Shown here: positions 17,336 through 25,337 of the stretch, piece after piece
Numbering within the stretch: the first letter of the stretch is position 1
Layout of the letters: every line of letters begins with the position of its first letter
Assembly: GCA_902634305.1 (NCBI GenBank)
Contig: CACPJJ010000002.1
Span: 1-64,000 of the forward strand
Source of the DNA: an uncultured Pelagibacteraceae bacterium
GTDB taxonomy: Bacteria; Pseudomonadota; Alphaproteobacteria; Pelagibacterales; Pelagibacteraceae
Length of the DNA stretch: 64,000 nucleotides
Direction of reading: 5' to 3'
Program-made: the position numbers and the translations under genes
Notes under the pieces: model-generated
Seen by the model: the letters and a program-made list of their open reading frames with translations, nothing else
What the model was told of the DNA's origin: nothing
Databases searched by the model: none

Positions 17336-18108
17336 CAAAGAATTTAGCATCGATAATAATTACCAATTATAATAAAGAAAAATTTATTAAGAAATCGGTT
17401 CAGTCAGCTTTAAATCAAAATTACAAAAATAAGGAAATTATTTTATTTGATGACCGGTCTAAAGATAAATCATTAGAAATTATTAAAAAATTTAGTAATA
17501 TAAATATTATCAAAAATAAGTATAAAAAGTTTTCGTCACCTCCATTAAATCAAATAAATGCAATTATTAAAAGCTTTTTAAAAGCTAAAGGAGAATATAT
17601 TTTTTTTTTAGATAGTGATGATGAATTTAAAAATACTAAAGTAAAAAGTATTGTAAATTATTTTAAAAATAACAAAAAAATAAATATCATCCAGGACAAA
17701 CCCTATATTAAAAAACAAAAAAAAATTATGAAATTAAAAAAAAAATTACATATGTTTTCAATTTGGCCAAGTATTTATCCAACTAGTTGTATAGCAATAA
17801 AAAAAAATTATTTTAAAGAGTTTTTAAAGCATATTGAAAAAAAAAAATTTCCCAATCTTGAAATAGACTCTAGATTGGTTATTTATGCATTTTTAAAAAA
17901 AGATTTAAAAATAATTAATAAATCTTTCACAATTTATAACTTTGATCAGTTTGGGATTACATCAAACTATAAAAAATTTGGTAAAAAATGGTGGATCAAA
18001 AGAAAAGAAGCATTTGATTATATGGAATTATTGATGAAAAAATTGCAAATTAAAATAAGAAGAGGTCCTGACTTTTATTTTACAAAACTTATTAATTTGC
18101 TCTACTAA
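17332..18108 (+). CDS. Family 2 glycosyltransferase (GTG start)
   Basis: 258 residues. GT-A motifs: ASIIITNYNKEKF, FDDRSKDKS, GEYIFFLDSDDEF, and later PTSCIAIKK. The start is a GTG overlapping the TGA of the FkbM methyltransferase gene (GTGA junction). The middle is extremely lysine-rich, as is common in this AT-rich genome. The 3' end overlaps the convergent O-antigen ligase-like gene by 17 bases. It should add one sugar to a lipid-linked oligosaccharide in the cytoplasm; donor and acceptor are unknown. Confidence 0.83.
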   Translation: MTKNLASIIITNYNKEKFIKKSVQSALNQNYKNKEIILFDDRSKDKSLEIIKKFSNINIIKNKYKKFSSPPLNQINAIIKSFLKAKGEYIFFLDSDDEFKNTKVKSIVNYFKNNKKINIIQDKPYIKKQKKIMKLKKKLHMFSIWPSIYPTSCIAIKKNYFKEFLKHIEKKKFPNLEIDSRLVIYAFLKKDLKIINKSFTIYNFDQFGITSNYKKFGKKWWIKRKEAFDYMELLMKKLQIKIRRGPDFYFTKLINLLY

Positions 18109-19369
18109 ATATTGAATTTGTTTTGTAATTAATCATAAAACCGTAGTTTATCCAAAAAAGTGTTGCACCAAAAGTTGTAAAAAAACTTCCAGTGGGTACT
18201 AAGGGCATTAACGAAAATATAAAATATAATAATGACGCTAAAATAACTAAATTTTGAGTTTCAAAAAAATTTTTTAAACTGCGGTATATTGAATAAATAA
18301 CAAACATTATGAAGCATACATATCCAAACAATCCAGTTTCAGCTAAAAATTCTAAATGGACTTGATGAGGATGAATGGAAGCAGCCTGATCATTGAATCT
18401 AAATTTTTTATTTTCATATTTTTTTTTGTTGCTTTGGTTTCTATAATTTTTTATACCTACGCCAAAATATTTATTTTCTGAAAAAACTTTATAACCTCTA
18501 TAATAATTTGCCCCATAAACAGTAAATTCAAAAAAATTTTCTTTCTTTAAATTCTCCGTCTGACCAAAAATTAGAGGTTTTACAAATTGACCCCAAAAGC
18601 GTTTATTATATTCTTTATTAAAGGTTAAAAAAGAAGTTAGGGATAATGCTAATATTAAAAATATAACTAATTTGTTTAACAAATATTTTTTATCGAATAC
18701 AAAAACAAAAATTGATGAGATACACAATACTCTTAAAAAGTTAGCTCTCTCTCCTATAAGCAGTGAAATTATGACAAAAACTAATATTCCGAAATAAAAA
18801 TAATAATAATTTTTATAAAATTTAAAAACAAAAATCGAAACCAAAAGTATTAGTGCTGAATATAAGTGACCAATTTTTAATTCTTGATTTAAAAAGCCTG
18901 ACAATCTTCCAGGCATATATGAACTAAATCCAAGTGTATTATAACCTAAAATATATTCAAATATAAGATCGAAAGATATTATTATAAATATGAGTAACCA
19001 AATCTTGAAAACTAAGTATTGCAATTTATCACTTGCATTTTCTAAAAATATTTTTATCGATAAGGCTAAAAAAATAAACCTAACGAAACCAATTGTTCTA
19101 GGTAAACTATTATCAAAATTTGAACTAAAAGCTAAATTTATTAAGAAAGAAAGCCATAAAAAAAATAAAGCAAAGAAAAATTTATTTTTAAAAATGATCA
19201 AATTCTTATCTTGAATAGATATTAAAATTAAAACTAGACCTGCTAACAAAGTATTTAAATTAATTAATAGACTCCCAATTAAAAAACATAAAGGAAATAT
19301 AGAAATAATGATGCCTAAAAGTATTAATAATTTATTATCACTTAATTTATTATTTGTTTTTTGAAACAT
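18092..19369 (-). CDS. O-antigen ligase/polymerase family membrane protein (WaaL/Wzy-like)
   Basis: 425 residues with about eleven or twelve transmembrane segments. The large periplasmic loop contains SIHPHQVHLEFLAETGLFG (near residue 330), the conserved His-containing signature of the Wzy_C superfamily. Two arginines lie in an earlier loop (GRLSGF), as in WaaL. Such proteins ligate undecaprenyl-linked O-antigen to lipid A core, or polymerise repeat units, at the periplasmic face. Ligase and polymerase cannot be separated from sequence alone. It is the only such gene in the visible part of the island. Confidence 0.82.
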   Translation of the reverse strand: MFQKTNNKLSDNKLLILLGIIISIFPLCFLIGSLLINLNTLLAGLVLILISIQDKNLIIFKNKFFFALFFLWLSFLINLAFSSNFDNSLPRTIGFVRFIFLALSIKIFLENASDKLQYLVFKIWLLIFIIISFDLIFEYILGYNTLGFSSYMPGRLSGFLNQELKIGHLYSALILLVSIFVFKFYKNYYYFYFGILVFVIISLLIGERANFLRVLCISSIFVFVFDKKYLLNKLVIFLILALSLTSFLTFNKEYNKRFWGQFVKPLIFGQTENLKKENFFEFTVYGANYYRGYKVFSENKYFGVGIKNYRNQSNKKKYENKKFRFNDQAASIHPHQVHLEFLAETGLFGYVCFIMFVIYSIYRSLKNFFETQNLVILASLLYFIFSLMPLVPTGSFFTTFGATLFWINYGFMINYKTNSIFSRAN

Positions 19370-19444
19370 TATGTTTGATTATTTCATTTAATAATTTATG
19401 AACACATTATTCTATATATAAAAAAAATAAATAATAAATATTAA

Positions 19445-20329
19445 ATGAAAAAATTTATTGTTGTAACAGGTGGGGCAGGTTTTGTTGGTGCAAATCTTAT
19501 CGAGTATTTACTAAAAAAAACTAGTTATAATATTATTAGTATAGACAATTATTCATCTGGAACTACAAAAAACCAAATTAAAAATAAAAGAGTTAAATAT
19601 ATAAGAGCCCACACAAGAAAAATATCAAAAGTTTTTGAAAATAAGAAAAAAAATATACATTCTTTATTTCATTTTGGAGAGTTTTCTAGAATATATCAAA
19701 GTTTTAAAAATATGAATGAATGTATCGAGTCTAACTCTATTGGAACACATGAGGTATTTAATTTTTGTTTAAAAAATAAAATTAAACTAATCTATTCAGC
19801 TACATCAGCCTCTTTAGGGAATAAAGGAGAAGACAAGAATTTGTCACCATATGCTTTTACTAAATCAAAAAATCTAGAAATGTTAGAAAATTTAAAAAAA
19901 TGGTTTAATTTTAAATTTGAAATAATTTATTTCTATAATGTTTATGGTCCAAAACAAATTTCTAAGGGAAAAATGGCTACGGTAATTGGAATATTTGAAG
20001 ATAAATATTTGTGCAACAAACCTCTTCCTGTAGTTAAACCTGGAACACAAAGCAGAAGGTTCACTCATATTAACGACACTGTGAAAGTTTGTTATGAAGC
20101 ATGGAGAAATAATAAATGTAAGCATTATAGTATTTCAAATAAAAAAAGCTATTCCATTTTGGAAGTAGCTAAAATGTATAAAAAAAAAATTGTTTTTCTT
20201 CAACCTAGACTAGGTGAAAGATATGCTTCAGCTTTAACCAATTTAAGCCTTTCTAACAAGGTACATAAAAGATTTGGAAAAATTAGTATTAAAAAATATA
20301 TTGAGGGTTTTATCAAGAATAACCAATAA
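19445..20329 (+). CDS. NAD-dependent sugar-nucleotide epimerase/dehydratase (extended SDR)
   Basis: 294 residues. It shows the dinucleotide-binding loop TGGAGFVGANLIEYL, DNYSSGT, the serine strand IYSATSASLG, the catalytic SPYAFTK (YxxxK) and FYNVYGPKQ, then RRFTHINDTV, all as in UDP-glucose 4-epimerase-like proteins. The usual acceptor-site region between residues 80 and 110 is short. Specific substrate is not assignable. It is the last gene of the island; the orphan 5S rRNA promoter begins 29 bases after its stop. Confidence 0.82.
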   Translation: MKKFIVVTGGAGFVGANLIEYLLKKTSYNIISIDNYSSGTTKNQIKNKRVKYIRAHTRKISKVFENKKKNIHSLFHFGEFSRIYQSFKNMNECIESNSIGTHEVFNFCLKNKIKLIYSATSASLGNKGEDKNLSPYAFTKSKNLEMLENLKKWFNFKFEIIYFYNVYGPKQISKGKMATVIGIFEDKYLCNKPLPVVKPGTQSRRFTHINDTVKVCYEAWRNNKCKHYSISNKKSYSILEVAKMYKKKIVFLQPRLGERYASALTNLSLSNKVHKRFGKISIKKYIEGFIKNNQ

Positions 20330-20357
20330 AATTATTATAAAATAAATAAAAAAATAA

Positions 20358-20385
20358 TTTACAAAAATACATTTTAATATATAAG
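20358..20385 (+). promoter_or_regulatory. Sigma-70-type promoter for the 5S rRNA
   Basis: A TTTACA -35 box (20358-20363) is separated by 16 bases from a TATAAG -10 box (20380-20385); each matches consensus at five of six positions. The predicted start of transcription, 6-7 bases after the -10 box, falls almost exactly on the first base of the 5S gene (20391). It implies that the 5S is transcribed separately from any 16S-23S operon. Confidence 0.6.
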
Positions 20386-20390
20386 TTCTA

Positions 20391-20509
20391 CGCCTGGTAA
20401 TTATTGCGAAAGGGTAATACCCGATCCCATTCCGAACTCGGAAGTCAAGCCTTTCTGCGCCGATGGTACTTTGTCTTAAGACACGGAAGAGTAGGACGTT
20501 GCCAGGCTA
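20391..20509 (+). rRNA. rrf: 5S ribosomal RNA
   Basis: The terminal helix is formed by GCCTGG (20392-20397) and CCAGGC (20502-20507). The conserved internal segments CCGAACTCGGAAGT, GCGCCGATGGTA and AGAGTAGG occur in the right order and spacing for bacterial 5S, and the total length of about 119 is normal. No tRNA, 16S or 23S gene lies in the preceding 20 kb, so the gene is isolated from the rest of the ribosomal operon. In SAR11 genomes the 5S is known, from memory, to be separated from 16S-23S by a hypervariable region. rpmJ begins only 8 bases after its 3' end. Confidence 0.95.
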
Positions 20510-20516
20510 AAAAATT

Positions 20517-20642
20517 ATGAAAATTGCAAGTTCTTTAAAATCTTTAAAAAAAAGAGACCTTAATTCTAAATTAGTTAGAAGAAGAGGTAGAGTTTATATT
20601 ATCAACAAAAAAAATCCAAAGTTTAAAGCAAGACAAAAGTAA
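20517..20642 (+). CDS. rpmJ: 50S ribosomal protein L36 (Cys-less form)
   Basis: 41 residues beginning [14 protein letters not shown] and ending [10 protein letters not shown], matching alphaproteobacterial L36. The protein lacks the CCCH zinc ligands of the E. coli-type form. It is a structural protein of the large subunit. The ATG is 8 bases downstream of the 5S 3' end, with no terminator between, so both are likely to be on one transcript. The only Shine-Dalgarno-like bases (AGG, 20504-20506) lie in the 3' strand of the 5S terminal helix. pntAA follows after 14 bases. Confidence 0.95.
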   Translation: MKIASSLKSLKKRDLNSKLVRRRGRVYIINKKNPKFKARQK

Positions 20643-20656
20643 TCTTTTAATATTTT

Positions 20657-21742
20657 ATGATAATAGGATCAATATCAGAAAATAAAGATTTAGAAAAAAG
20701 AATTTCAATAACTCCAGATATAGCAAAAAAATATATTACTAATGGTTTCCAAATTTTATTAGAGGTTGGCTATGGATCTCATCTGGGAATTTCAGATGAT
20801 AAATTTTTGAATGAAGGTTGTAAATTAGAAAAAAAAGAAAATATTCTAAAACAATCTAAAATACTTTTGCAATTAGATCTTCCTGAAGAAAAAAATTTAG
20901 AATTTTTGCAAGAAAATAAAATTCTTATTGGAAGCTTTAATTCTAGCCAAAATCTAGAGAAAATAGCTAAATTTAATTCATTAAAAACTTCTATTTTTTC
21001 ACTTGAACTTCTTCCAAGAATTACACGTGCTCAATCAATGGATATTCTTTCGTCACAAGCAAATTTAGCTGGATATAAGGCTGTAGTAGACTCTTTTGCA
21101 GAATTTAAAAAAGCAATTCCTATGATGATGACTGCTGCTGGAACTATATCTGCAGCAAAAGTATTAGTTATTGGAGCTGGAGTTGCTGGACTTCAAGCAA
21201 TAGCAACAGCTAAAAGAATGGGGGCAATAGTTTTTGCTACCGATGTAAGAATGGCTTCAAAAGAACAAGTGGAGAGTCTTGGAGGTAAATTTTTAGATGT
21301 AGAAGGATCAGAAAATTTAGAAACTGAAGGGGGATATGCAAAAGAGGCTTCAGAAGAATTTAAAAAAAAACAAGAAGACCTATTAGCTGAAACTTTAAAA
21401 AAAATAGATATTGTAATATGTACAGCACTTATTCCAGGAAAAAAAGCTCCGTTGATAATAAAAGAAAAAATGATTGATAATATGATTTCAGGATCAGTTA
21501 TTTATGATTTAGCAGCTTCTCAGGGTGGAAATTCAGCATATACAAAGGTAGATGAAATTGTTAAAAAAAAAGGAGTAACGATTCTTGGTGAAAAAAATAT
21601 TTTAAATAAATTGCCCGTATCTGCGTCAAATTTATATGCAAAAAATTTGTTTAACTTTGTTTTAAATCTTTATGATAAAAAAAATAATAAATTAAATATT
21701 AATACTGAGGATGAAATAATTAATAAAACTTTGGTAAAATAA
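20657..21742 (+). CDS. pntAA: NAD(P) transhydrogenase alpha subunit, part 1 (NAD-binding domain I)
   Basis: 361 residues, the hydrophilic dI component only. It binds NAD(H) in the proton-translocating transhydrogenase that makes NADPH from NADH using the proton gradient. Motifs: EKRISITPDIAKKY at the N-terminus, RITRAQSMDILSSQANLAGYKAV, the Rossmann loop GAGVAGLQAIA and ATDVR, then ICTALIPGKKAP. In enterobacteria dI is fused to a membrane part; here it is split, as in Rhodospirillum and other alphaproteobacteria. The next two genes supply the remaining subunits, with 1-2 base gaps. Confidence 0.95.
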   Translation: MIIGSISENKDLEKRISITPDIAKKYITNGFQILLEVGYGSHLGISDDKFLNEGCKLEKKENILKQSKILLQLDLPEEKNLEFLQENKILIGSFNSSQNLEKIAKFNSLKTSIFSLELLPRITRAQSMDILSSQANLAGYKAVVDSFAEFKKAIPMMMTAAGTISAAKVLVIGAGVAGLQAIATAKRMGAIVFATDVRMASKEQVESLGGKFLDVEGSENLETEGGYAKEASEEFKKKQEDLLAETLKKIDIVICTALIPGKKAPLIIKEKMIDNMISGSVIYDLAASQGGNSAYTKVDEIVKKKGVTILGEKNILNKLPVSASNLYAKNLFNFVLNLYDKKNNKLNINTEDEIINKTLVK

Positions 21743-21743
21743 T

Positions 21744-22052
21744 ATGGAAATAGACCCTTTTGTATTTAGATTAAGCATATTTATTCTTTCGATATTTATT
21801 GGATATTATGTAGTTTGGAGTGTTACTCCATCTCTTCATACACCTTTAATGTCTGTAACTAATGCAATTTCTTCTGTAATTATTGTTGGAGCAATAATTG
21901 CTGCTTTGGCAGGAAATTCTGTAAATATTTTTGATACTGCAAATATCTTTGGATTTTTAGCTATTATTTTGGCGGCAGTAAATATTTTTGGAGGTTTCTT
22001 GGTCACTCAAAGAATGCTCGCAATGTATAAAAAGAAAAAGAAAGAAAAATAA
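21744..22052 (+). CDS. pntAB: NAD(P) transhydrogenase alpha subunit, part 2 (membrane)
   Basis: 102 residues with three or four transmembrane helices. The segment YYVVWSVTPSLHTPLMSVTNAISS is diagnostic for the membrane part of the alpha subunit, as is the following Gly/Ala-rich helix and the FGGFLVTQRML end. It forms part of the proton channel (domain II) with PntB. The gene sits one base after pntAA and two bases before pntB, so the three are one translational unit. Confidence 0.95.
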   Translation: MEIDPFVFRLSIFILSIFIGYYVVWSVTPSLHTPLMSVTNAISSVIIVGAIIAALAGNSVNIFDTANIFGFLAIILAAVNIFGGFLVTQRMLAMYKKKKKEK

Positions 22053-22054
22053 TT

Positions 22055-23449
22055 ATGTCAGCAAACTTATTGGCAATTTTTTACTTAATCTCTGGTATTT
22101 TATTTATTTTAGCTCTCAGAGGACTTTCATCTCCAGAAACTTCAAGAAAAGGAAATTTATTTGGAATTATTGGAATGGCAATTGCTATTGGTGTTACATT
22201 TTTATCAGTAGGAAATTTTTCTATTGGATTTTTATATGTTTTGGTTTTTTTATTGATTGGTGGGACTTTGGGTGCCTTTATTGCATATAAAATTCCAATG
22301 ACAGCTATGCCAGAGCTTGTAGCTGGATTTCATAGTTTAGTTGGTCTAGCTGCGGTATTTGTAGCCATATCTGCTTTTTTAAATCCTGAAGTTTTTAATC
22401 TAGGATCACCAGGAAATATTAAAATAGCCAGTTTAATTGAAATGTCTTTGGGAGCTGCAATAGGAGCGTTAACTTTCACTGGATCTATTATAGCATTTTT
22501 AAAATTAAGAGGAATAATGTCTGGCTCTCCAATTACTTTTGTTGGTCAACATTATTTAAATTTAGCGCTAGGCTTAATTTTATTAGGATTAATATTTTAT
22601 TTATGCAAAACTCAAGTAGATACTTGGTTTTGGACAATTATATTAATTTCATTTTTAGTTGGAGTTTTATTAATCATTCCAATAGGTGGAGCAGATATGC
22701 CCGTTGTTATATCTATGTTAAACTCATATTCTGGGTGGGCAGCGGCAGGAATTGGATTTACGTTAGAAAATTCTGCACTGATAATTACTGGTGCTTTAGT
22801 AGGTTCATCAGGAGCAATATTGTCTTACATTATGTGTAAGGGGATGAATCGTTCTTTTTTTAATGTAATACTTGGAGGTTTTGGTGGAACAGATCAATCT
22901 TTTTCTGAAAAAGGTAAGGAACAAAAACCTGTAAAAAATGGAAATGCTGATGATGCAGCGTTCTTAATGAAAAATGCATCATCTGTAATAATTGTTCCAG
23001 GTTACGGAATGGCTGTTGCACAAGCTCAACACGCTTTAAGAGAAATGGTAGATGCTCTAAAAAAAAATGGAGTTAAAGTAACTTACGCAATTCATCCAGT
23101 TGCAGGGAGAATGCCTGGACACATGAATGTATTGTTGGCAGAAGCGAATGTTCCATATGATGAAGTTTTTGAATTAGAGGAAATTAATAATGACTTTGCA
23201 AATTGTGATGTTGCCTATGTTATTGGAGCAAATGACGTAACAAATCCAGTTGCAAAATCAGATCCACAAAGTCCGATTTATGGCATGCCTATTCTAGATG
23301 TAGAAAAAAGTAAATCAGTATTATTTGTAAAAAGGAGCTTATCACCAGGATATGCTGGAATTGATAATGATTTATTTTATAGAGATAATACTCTTATGCT
23401 ATTCGCAGATGCAAAAAAAATGACAGAGGATATAATTAAAAGTTTATAA
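22055..23449 (+). CDS. pntB: NAD(P) transhydrogenase beta subunit
   Basis: 464 residues. The first 270 or so are about eight or nine transmembrane helices of domain II; the C-terminal 180 form the NADP(H)-binding domain III, with VPGYGMAVAQAQHALREM, IHPVAGRMPGHMNVLLAEA, GANDVTNP and KRSLSPGYAGIDN. It completes the transhydrogenase, the main NADPH source in many alphaproteobacteria with limited pentose-phosphate flux. It is followed two bases later by a transaldolase-like gene that starts with TTG. Confidence 0.97.
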   Translation: MSANLLAIFYLISGILFILALRGLSSPETSRKGNLFGIIGMAIAIGVTFLSVGNFSIGFLYVLVFLLIGGTLGAFIAYKIPMTAMPELVAGFHSLVGLAAVFVAISAFLNPEVFNLGSPGNIKIASLIEMSLGAAIGALTFTGSIIAFLKLRGIMSGSPITFVGQHYLNLALGLILLGLIFYLCKTQVDTWFWTIILISFLVGVLLIIPIGGADMPVVISMLNSYSGWAAAGIGFTLENSALIITGALVGSSGAILSYIMCKGMNRSFFNVILGGFGGTDQSFSEKGKEQKPVKNGNADDAAFLMKNASSVIIVPGYGMAVAQAQHALREMVDALKKNGVKVTYAIHPVAGRMPGHMNVLLAEANVPYDEVFELEEINNDFANCDVAYVIGANDVTNPVAKSDPQSPIYGMPILDVEKSKSVLFVKRSLSPGYAGIDNDLFYRDNTLMLFADAKKMTEDIIKSL

Positions 23450-23451
23450 AA

Positions 23452-24144
23452 TTGACAAAAATATTTTGTGACATTGCCGATATTAGTCTTATAAAAAAGT
23501 TCAACAAAAAATCTTTCATAGAGGGTTTTACAACAAACCCAAGTTTAATGAGAAAAGCTGGAGCTAAGAATTATAAAAATTATAGTAAAGAGATAATAAA
23601 GATTACAAACAAACCAATATCATTTGAAGTATTTGCCGATGATGAAAAAAATATGATTAATCAAGGAATTAAAATTAATAAGTGGGGAAAAAATGTTTAT
23701 GTAAAAGTTCCAGTTACTAATTCAAAAGGAAAATTTTCAGGAAAAGTTATTAATAAATTAAATAAAAAGAAAATAAAACTAAACATAACTGCGGTATATA
23801 CAGCATATCAGACAAAACAAATTTTAAAAAAAATAGATAAAAAAACTAAGGTTATAATTTCTATTTTTGCAGGTAGAATGGCTGATACAGGAAAAGACCC
23901 ATTACCTGAAATAAAAAATAGTATTAAATTTTCAAAAAATTATAAAAATGTTAAAATATTATGGGCAAGTACCAGAGAGCCATATAATTTTTTACAGGCA
24001 AAAAGTTTGAAATGTCATATAATAACCGTTCCTCCTTCAATAATAGAAAAAATTGAAAAATTTGGAAAATCTTCAAAAAAATTAACAATAGATACTGTCA
24101 AAGGTTTCTTAATTGATAGTAGAAAATCGAAATTTAAATTATAG
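23452..24144 (+). CDS. tal: Transaldolase family protein
   Basis: 230 residues, the short (MipB/TalC-like) form. It probably exchanges dihydroxyacetone units between sugar phosphates in the non-oxidative pentose phosphate pathway. Visible features: FCDIADISLIKKF, GFTTNPSLM, the Schiff-base lysine in VYVKVPVTN, and LNITAVYT, followed by ISIFAGRMADTG. The short subfamily also includes fructose-6-phosphate aldolase, so the activity is not certain. The start is TTG, two bases after pntB, with no ATG nearby. The 3' end is 3 bases from the convergent tRNA-fMet gene. Confidence 0.85.
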   Translation: MTKIFCDIADISLIKKFNKKSFIEGFTTNPSLMRKAGAKNYKNYSKEIIKITNKPISFEVFADDEKNMINQGIKINKWGKNVYVKVPVTNSKGKFSGKVINKLNKKKIKLNITAVYTAYQTKQILKKIDKKTKVIISIFAGRMADTGKDPLPEIKNSIKFSKNYKNVKILWASTREPYNFLQAKSLKCHIITVPPSIIEKIEKFGKSSKKLTIDTVKGFLIDSRKSKFKL

Positions 24145-24147
24145 TTT

Positions 24148-24224
24148 TGGTTGCGGGGGACGGATTTGAACCGCCGACCTCAAGGTTATGAGCCTTGCGA
24201 GCTACCAGGCTGCTCCACCCCGCG
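24148..24224 (-). tRNA. Initiator tRNA-fMet (anticodon CAT)
   Basis: The reverse strand reads as a complete 77-base cloverleaf including an encoded CCA (24148-24150). The anticodon CAT is at 24188-24190. The first base C does not pair with A72 and the sequence GGAGCAGCCTGGTAGCTCG matches E. coli initiator tRNA, both hallmarks of fMet rather than elongator Met. It lies 6 bases downstream of rpsU on the same strand, so it is probably processed from a common transcript. Confidence 0.95.
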
Positions 24225-24230
24225 GTAATA

Positions 24231-24425
24231 CTAAATTCTATTTTTGAGTTTATTTAATTTTTTAACTCTTTTTATATTTTCCTGTAGAATTCTTTTTTTC
24301 TTTTCAGAAGGTTTTTCATAATTATTTTTTAATTTTATTATCTTAAAAAATCCATCTCTCTGGAGTTTTCTTTTCAGTACTCTCAGAGCTTGTTCTACAT
24401 TGTTATCTTTAACTTCTATTTTAAT
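24231..24425 (-). CDS. rpsU: 30S ribosomal protein S21, non-canonical ATT start
   Basis: 64 residues: (M)KIEVKDNNVEQALRVLKR, then RDGFFKI and YEKPSEKKKRI, matching alphaproteobacterial S21, a small basic protein needed for mRNA binding by the 30S subunit. The frame is closed by TAA at 24435-24437 and holds no ATG, GTG or TTG before the conserved domain. The best start is ATT (24423-24425), which would give the family's usual N-terminus and lies 4 bases after a perfect AAGGAGG (24430-24436). ATA at 24417-24419 is the alternative. A sequencing error could also explain it. tRNA-fMet follows. Confidence 0.88.
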   Translation of the reverse strand: MKIEVKDNNVEQALRVLKRKLQRDGFFKIIKLKNNYEKPSEKKKRILQENIKRVKKLNKLKNRI

Positions 24426-24429
24426 AAAA

Positions 24430-24436
24430 CCTCCTT
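24430..24436 (-). promoter_or_regulatory. Perfect Shine-Dalgarno of rpsU
   Basis: AAGGAGG on the reverse strand is fully complementary to the canonical 16S 3' end. It precedes the ATT codon at 24423-24425 by 4 bases and the ATA codon at 24417-24419 by 10. Most genes in this window have weak or no such sequence, so the strength stands out and may compensate for the rare start codon. Confidence 0.8.
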
Positions 24437-24502
24437 AAAAAGTGATGACTGATTAACATTTTATAAAATAATTGTCTATATTGATTATTTAAAATCTTCT
24501 TA

Positions 24503-25072
24503 TTAGTTAATTAATTTATCTTTTTCTTTTTGTTTTTTTTCTCGTTTTATTCTTCTCTCTGCTTTTTCTAAAGCTTCGTGTAGCTCTTTCTGAGAAAAAA
24601 GACCAATTGCAACAGGATCTTTAGGATTAAGATTGTTAAAGTTCCAGTAACTTTTGTTTCTTATAGCGACAACAGAATTTTTTGTTATCCCTACAAGTTT
24701 AGCTATTTGAGAATCTTTTAAAACTGAATGTTGTTTAATTAGCCAAAGCGCAGAATCTGGTTTATCTTGCCTTTTTGATAACGGAATATATTTTTTAATT
24801 TTATTTTCCGAATTCGAAATGTCTAAGTTATAATTATTTATTTTTAGAGGTCTTAACTGGTCTTTTGAAGATAATTCAATTTCATCCTTGGTCAATTGAC
24901 CTGCAATTATTGGATTATATCCTACGATACCTTTAGCCACTTCTCCATCAGCAATTCCTTGTATTTCAACCTCATGTAAATTACAGAAATCAGCAATCTG
25001 TTTAAATGTTAATGTTGTATTTTCCACAAGCCATACAGCCGTAGCCATAGGCATCAAAGGTGTGTTTGTCAT
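24503..25072 (-). CDS. trcR: DUF1013 family cell-cycle transcriptional regulator TrcR
   Basis: 189 residues starting [19 protein letters not shown], the invariant N-terminus of DUF1013 proteins. Two helix-turn-helix-like segments are visible, TFKQIADFCNLHEVEIQ and KDSQIAKLVGITKNSVVAIR, with a basic lysine-rich tail. In Caulobacter the family member TrcR associates with RNA polymerase and cell-cycle transcription. The ATG overlaps the rpmE stop (TAATG), so it is translated with L31. The function here is transferred from the family. Confidence 0.85.
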   Translation of the reverse strand: MTNTPLMPMATAVWLVENTTLTFKQIADFCNLHEVEIQGIADGEVAKGIVGYNPIIAGQLTKDEIELSSKDQLRPLKINNYNLDISNSENKIKKYIPLSKRQDKPDSALWLIKQHSVLKDSQIAKLVGITKNSVVAIRNKSYWNFNNLNPKDPVAIGLFSQKELHEALEKAERRIKREKKQKEKDKLIN

Positions 25073-25302
25073 TAAGATTTTTTTTCCGATCTGAAATTTT
25101 GAAATTTTTTGTTAAATTTACTTACTCTACCTTTATCAAGAATTTTTTGTTTTCCACCAGTCCAAGCTGAATGTGATACAGGGTCAATTTCTAACTTTAA
25201 AGTTTCACCTTCAGATCCCCAAGTAGATCTAGTTTCAAAATTAGTACCATCAGTCATTTCAACTTTTATTTTATGGTATTTTGGATGTATATTTTTTTTC
25301 AT
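25072..25302 (-). CDS. rpmE: 50S ribosomal protein L31
   Basis: 76 residues, [19 protein letters not shown] at the start, then [16 protein letters not shown] and HSAWTGGKQ, with a basic tail KFNKKFQNF. This is the alphaproteobacterial L31 of the long type without the zinc-binding cysteines. It is a structural protein of the large subunit, at the subunit interface. The gene is 35 bases downstream of suhB and overlaps trcR, so it may be read from the central-metabolism operon or from its own promoter in that gap. Confidence 0.95.
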   Translation of the reverse strand: MKKNIHPKYHKIKVEMTDGTNFETRSTWGSEGETLKLEIDPVSHSAWTGGKQKILDKGRVSKFNKKFQNFRSEKKS

Positions 25303-25337
25303 AGCTGGCTTTATAGCAAAAGAAAATTTAAAAACAA

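Noticed and set aside
1-20329. Search for integrase, transposase, insertion sequences or CRISPR in the accessory island
   Set aside because: No such gene or regular repeat array was seen. The island contents are all glycan and phosphate-module genes.
20643-20656. Terminator or separate promoter between rpmJ and pntAA
   Set aside because: The 14-base gap has no room for a hairpin or a promoter; co-transcription is more likely.
22603-22839. Frame shifted relative to pntB
   Set aside because: pntB is continuous with all its motifs, so this is a shadow.
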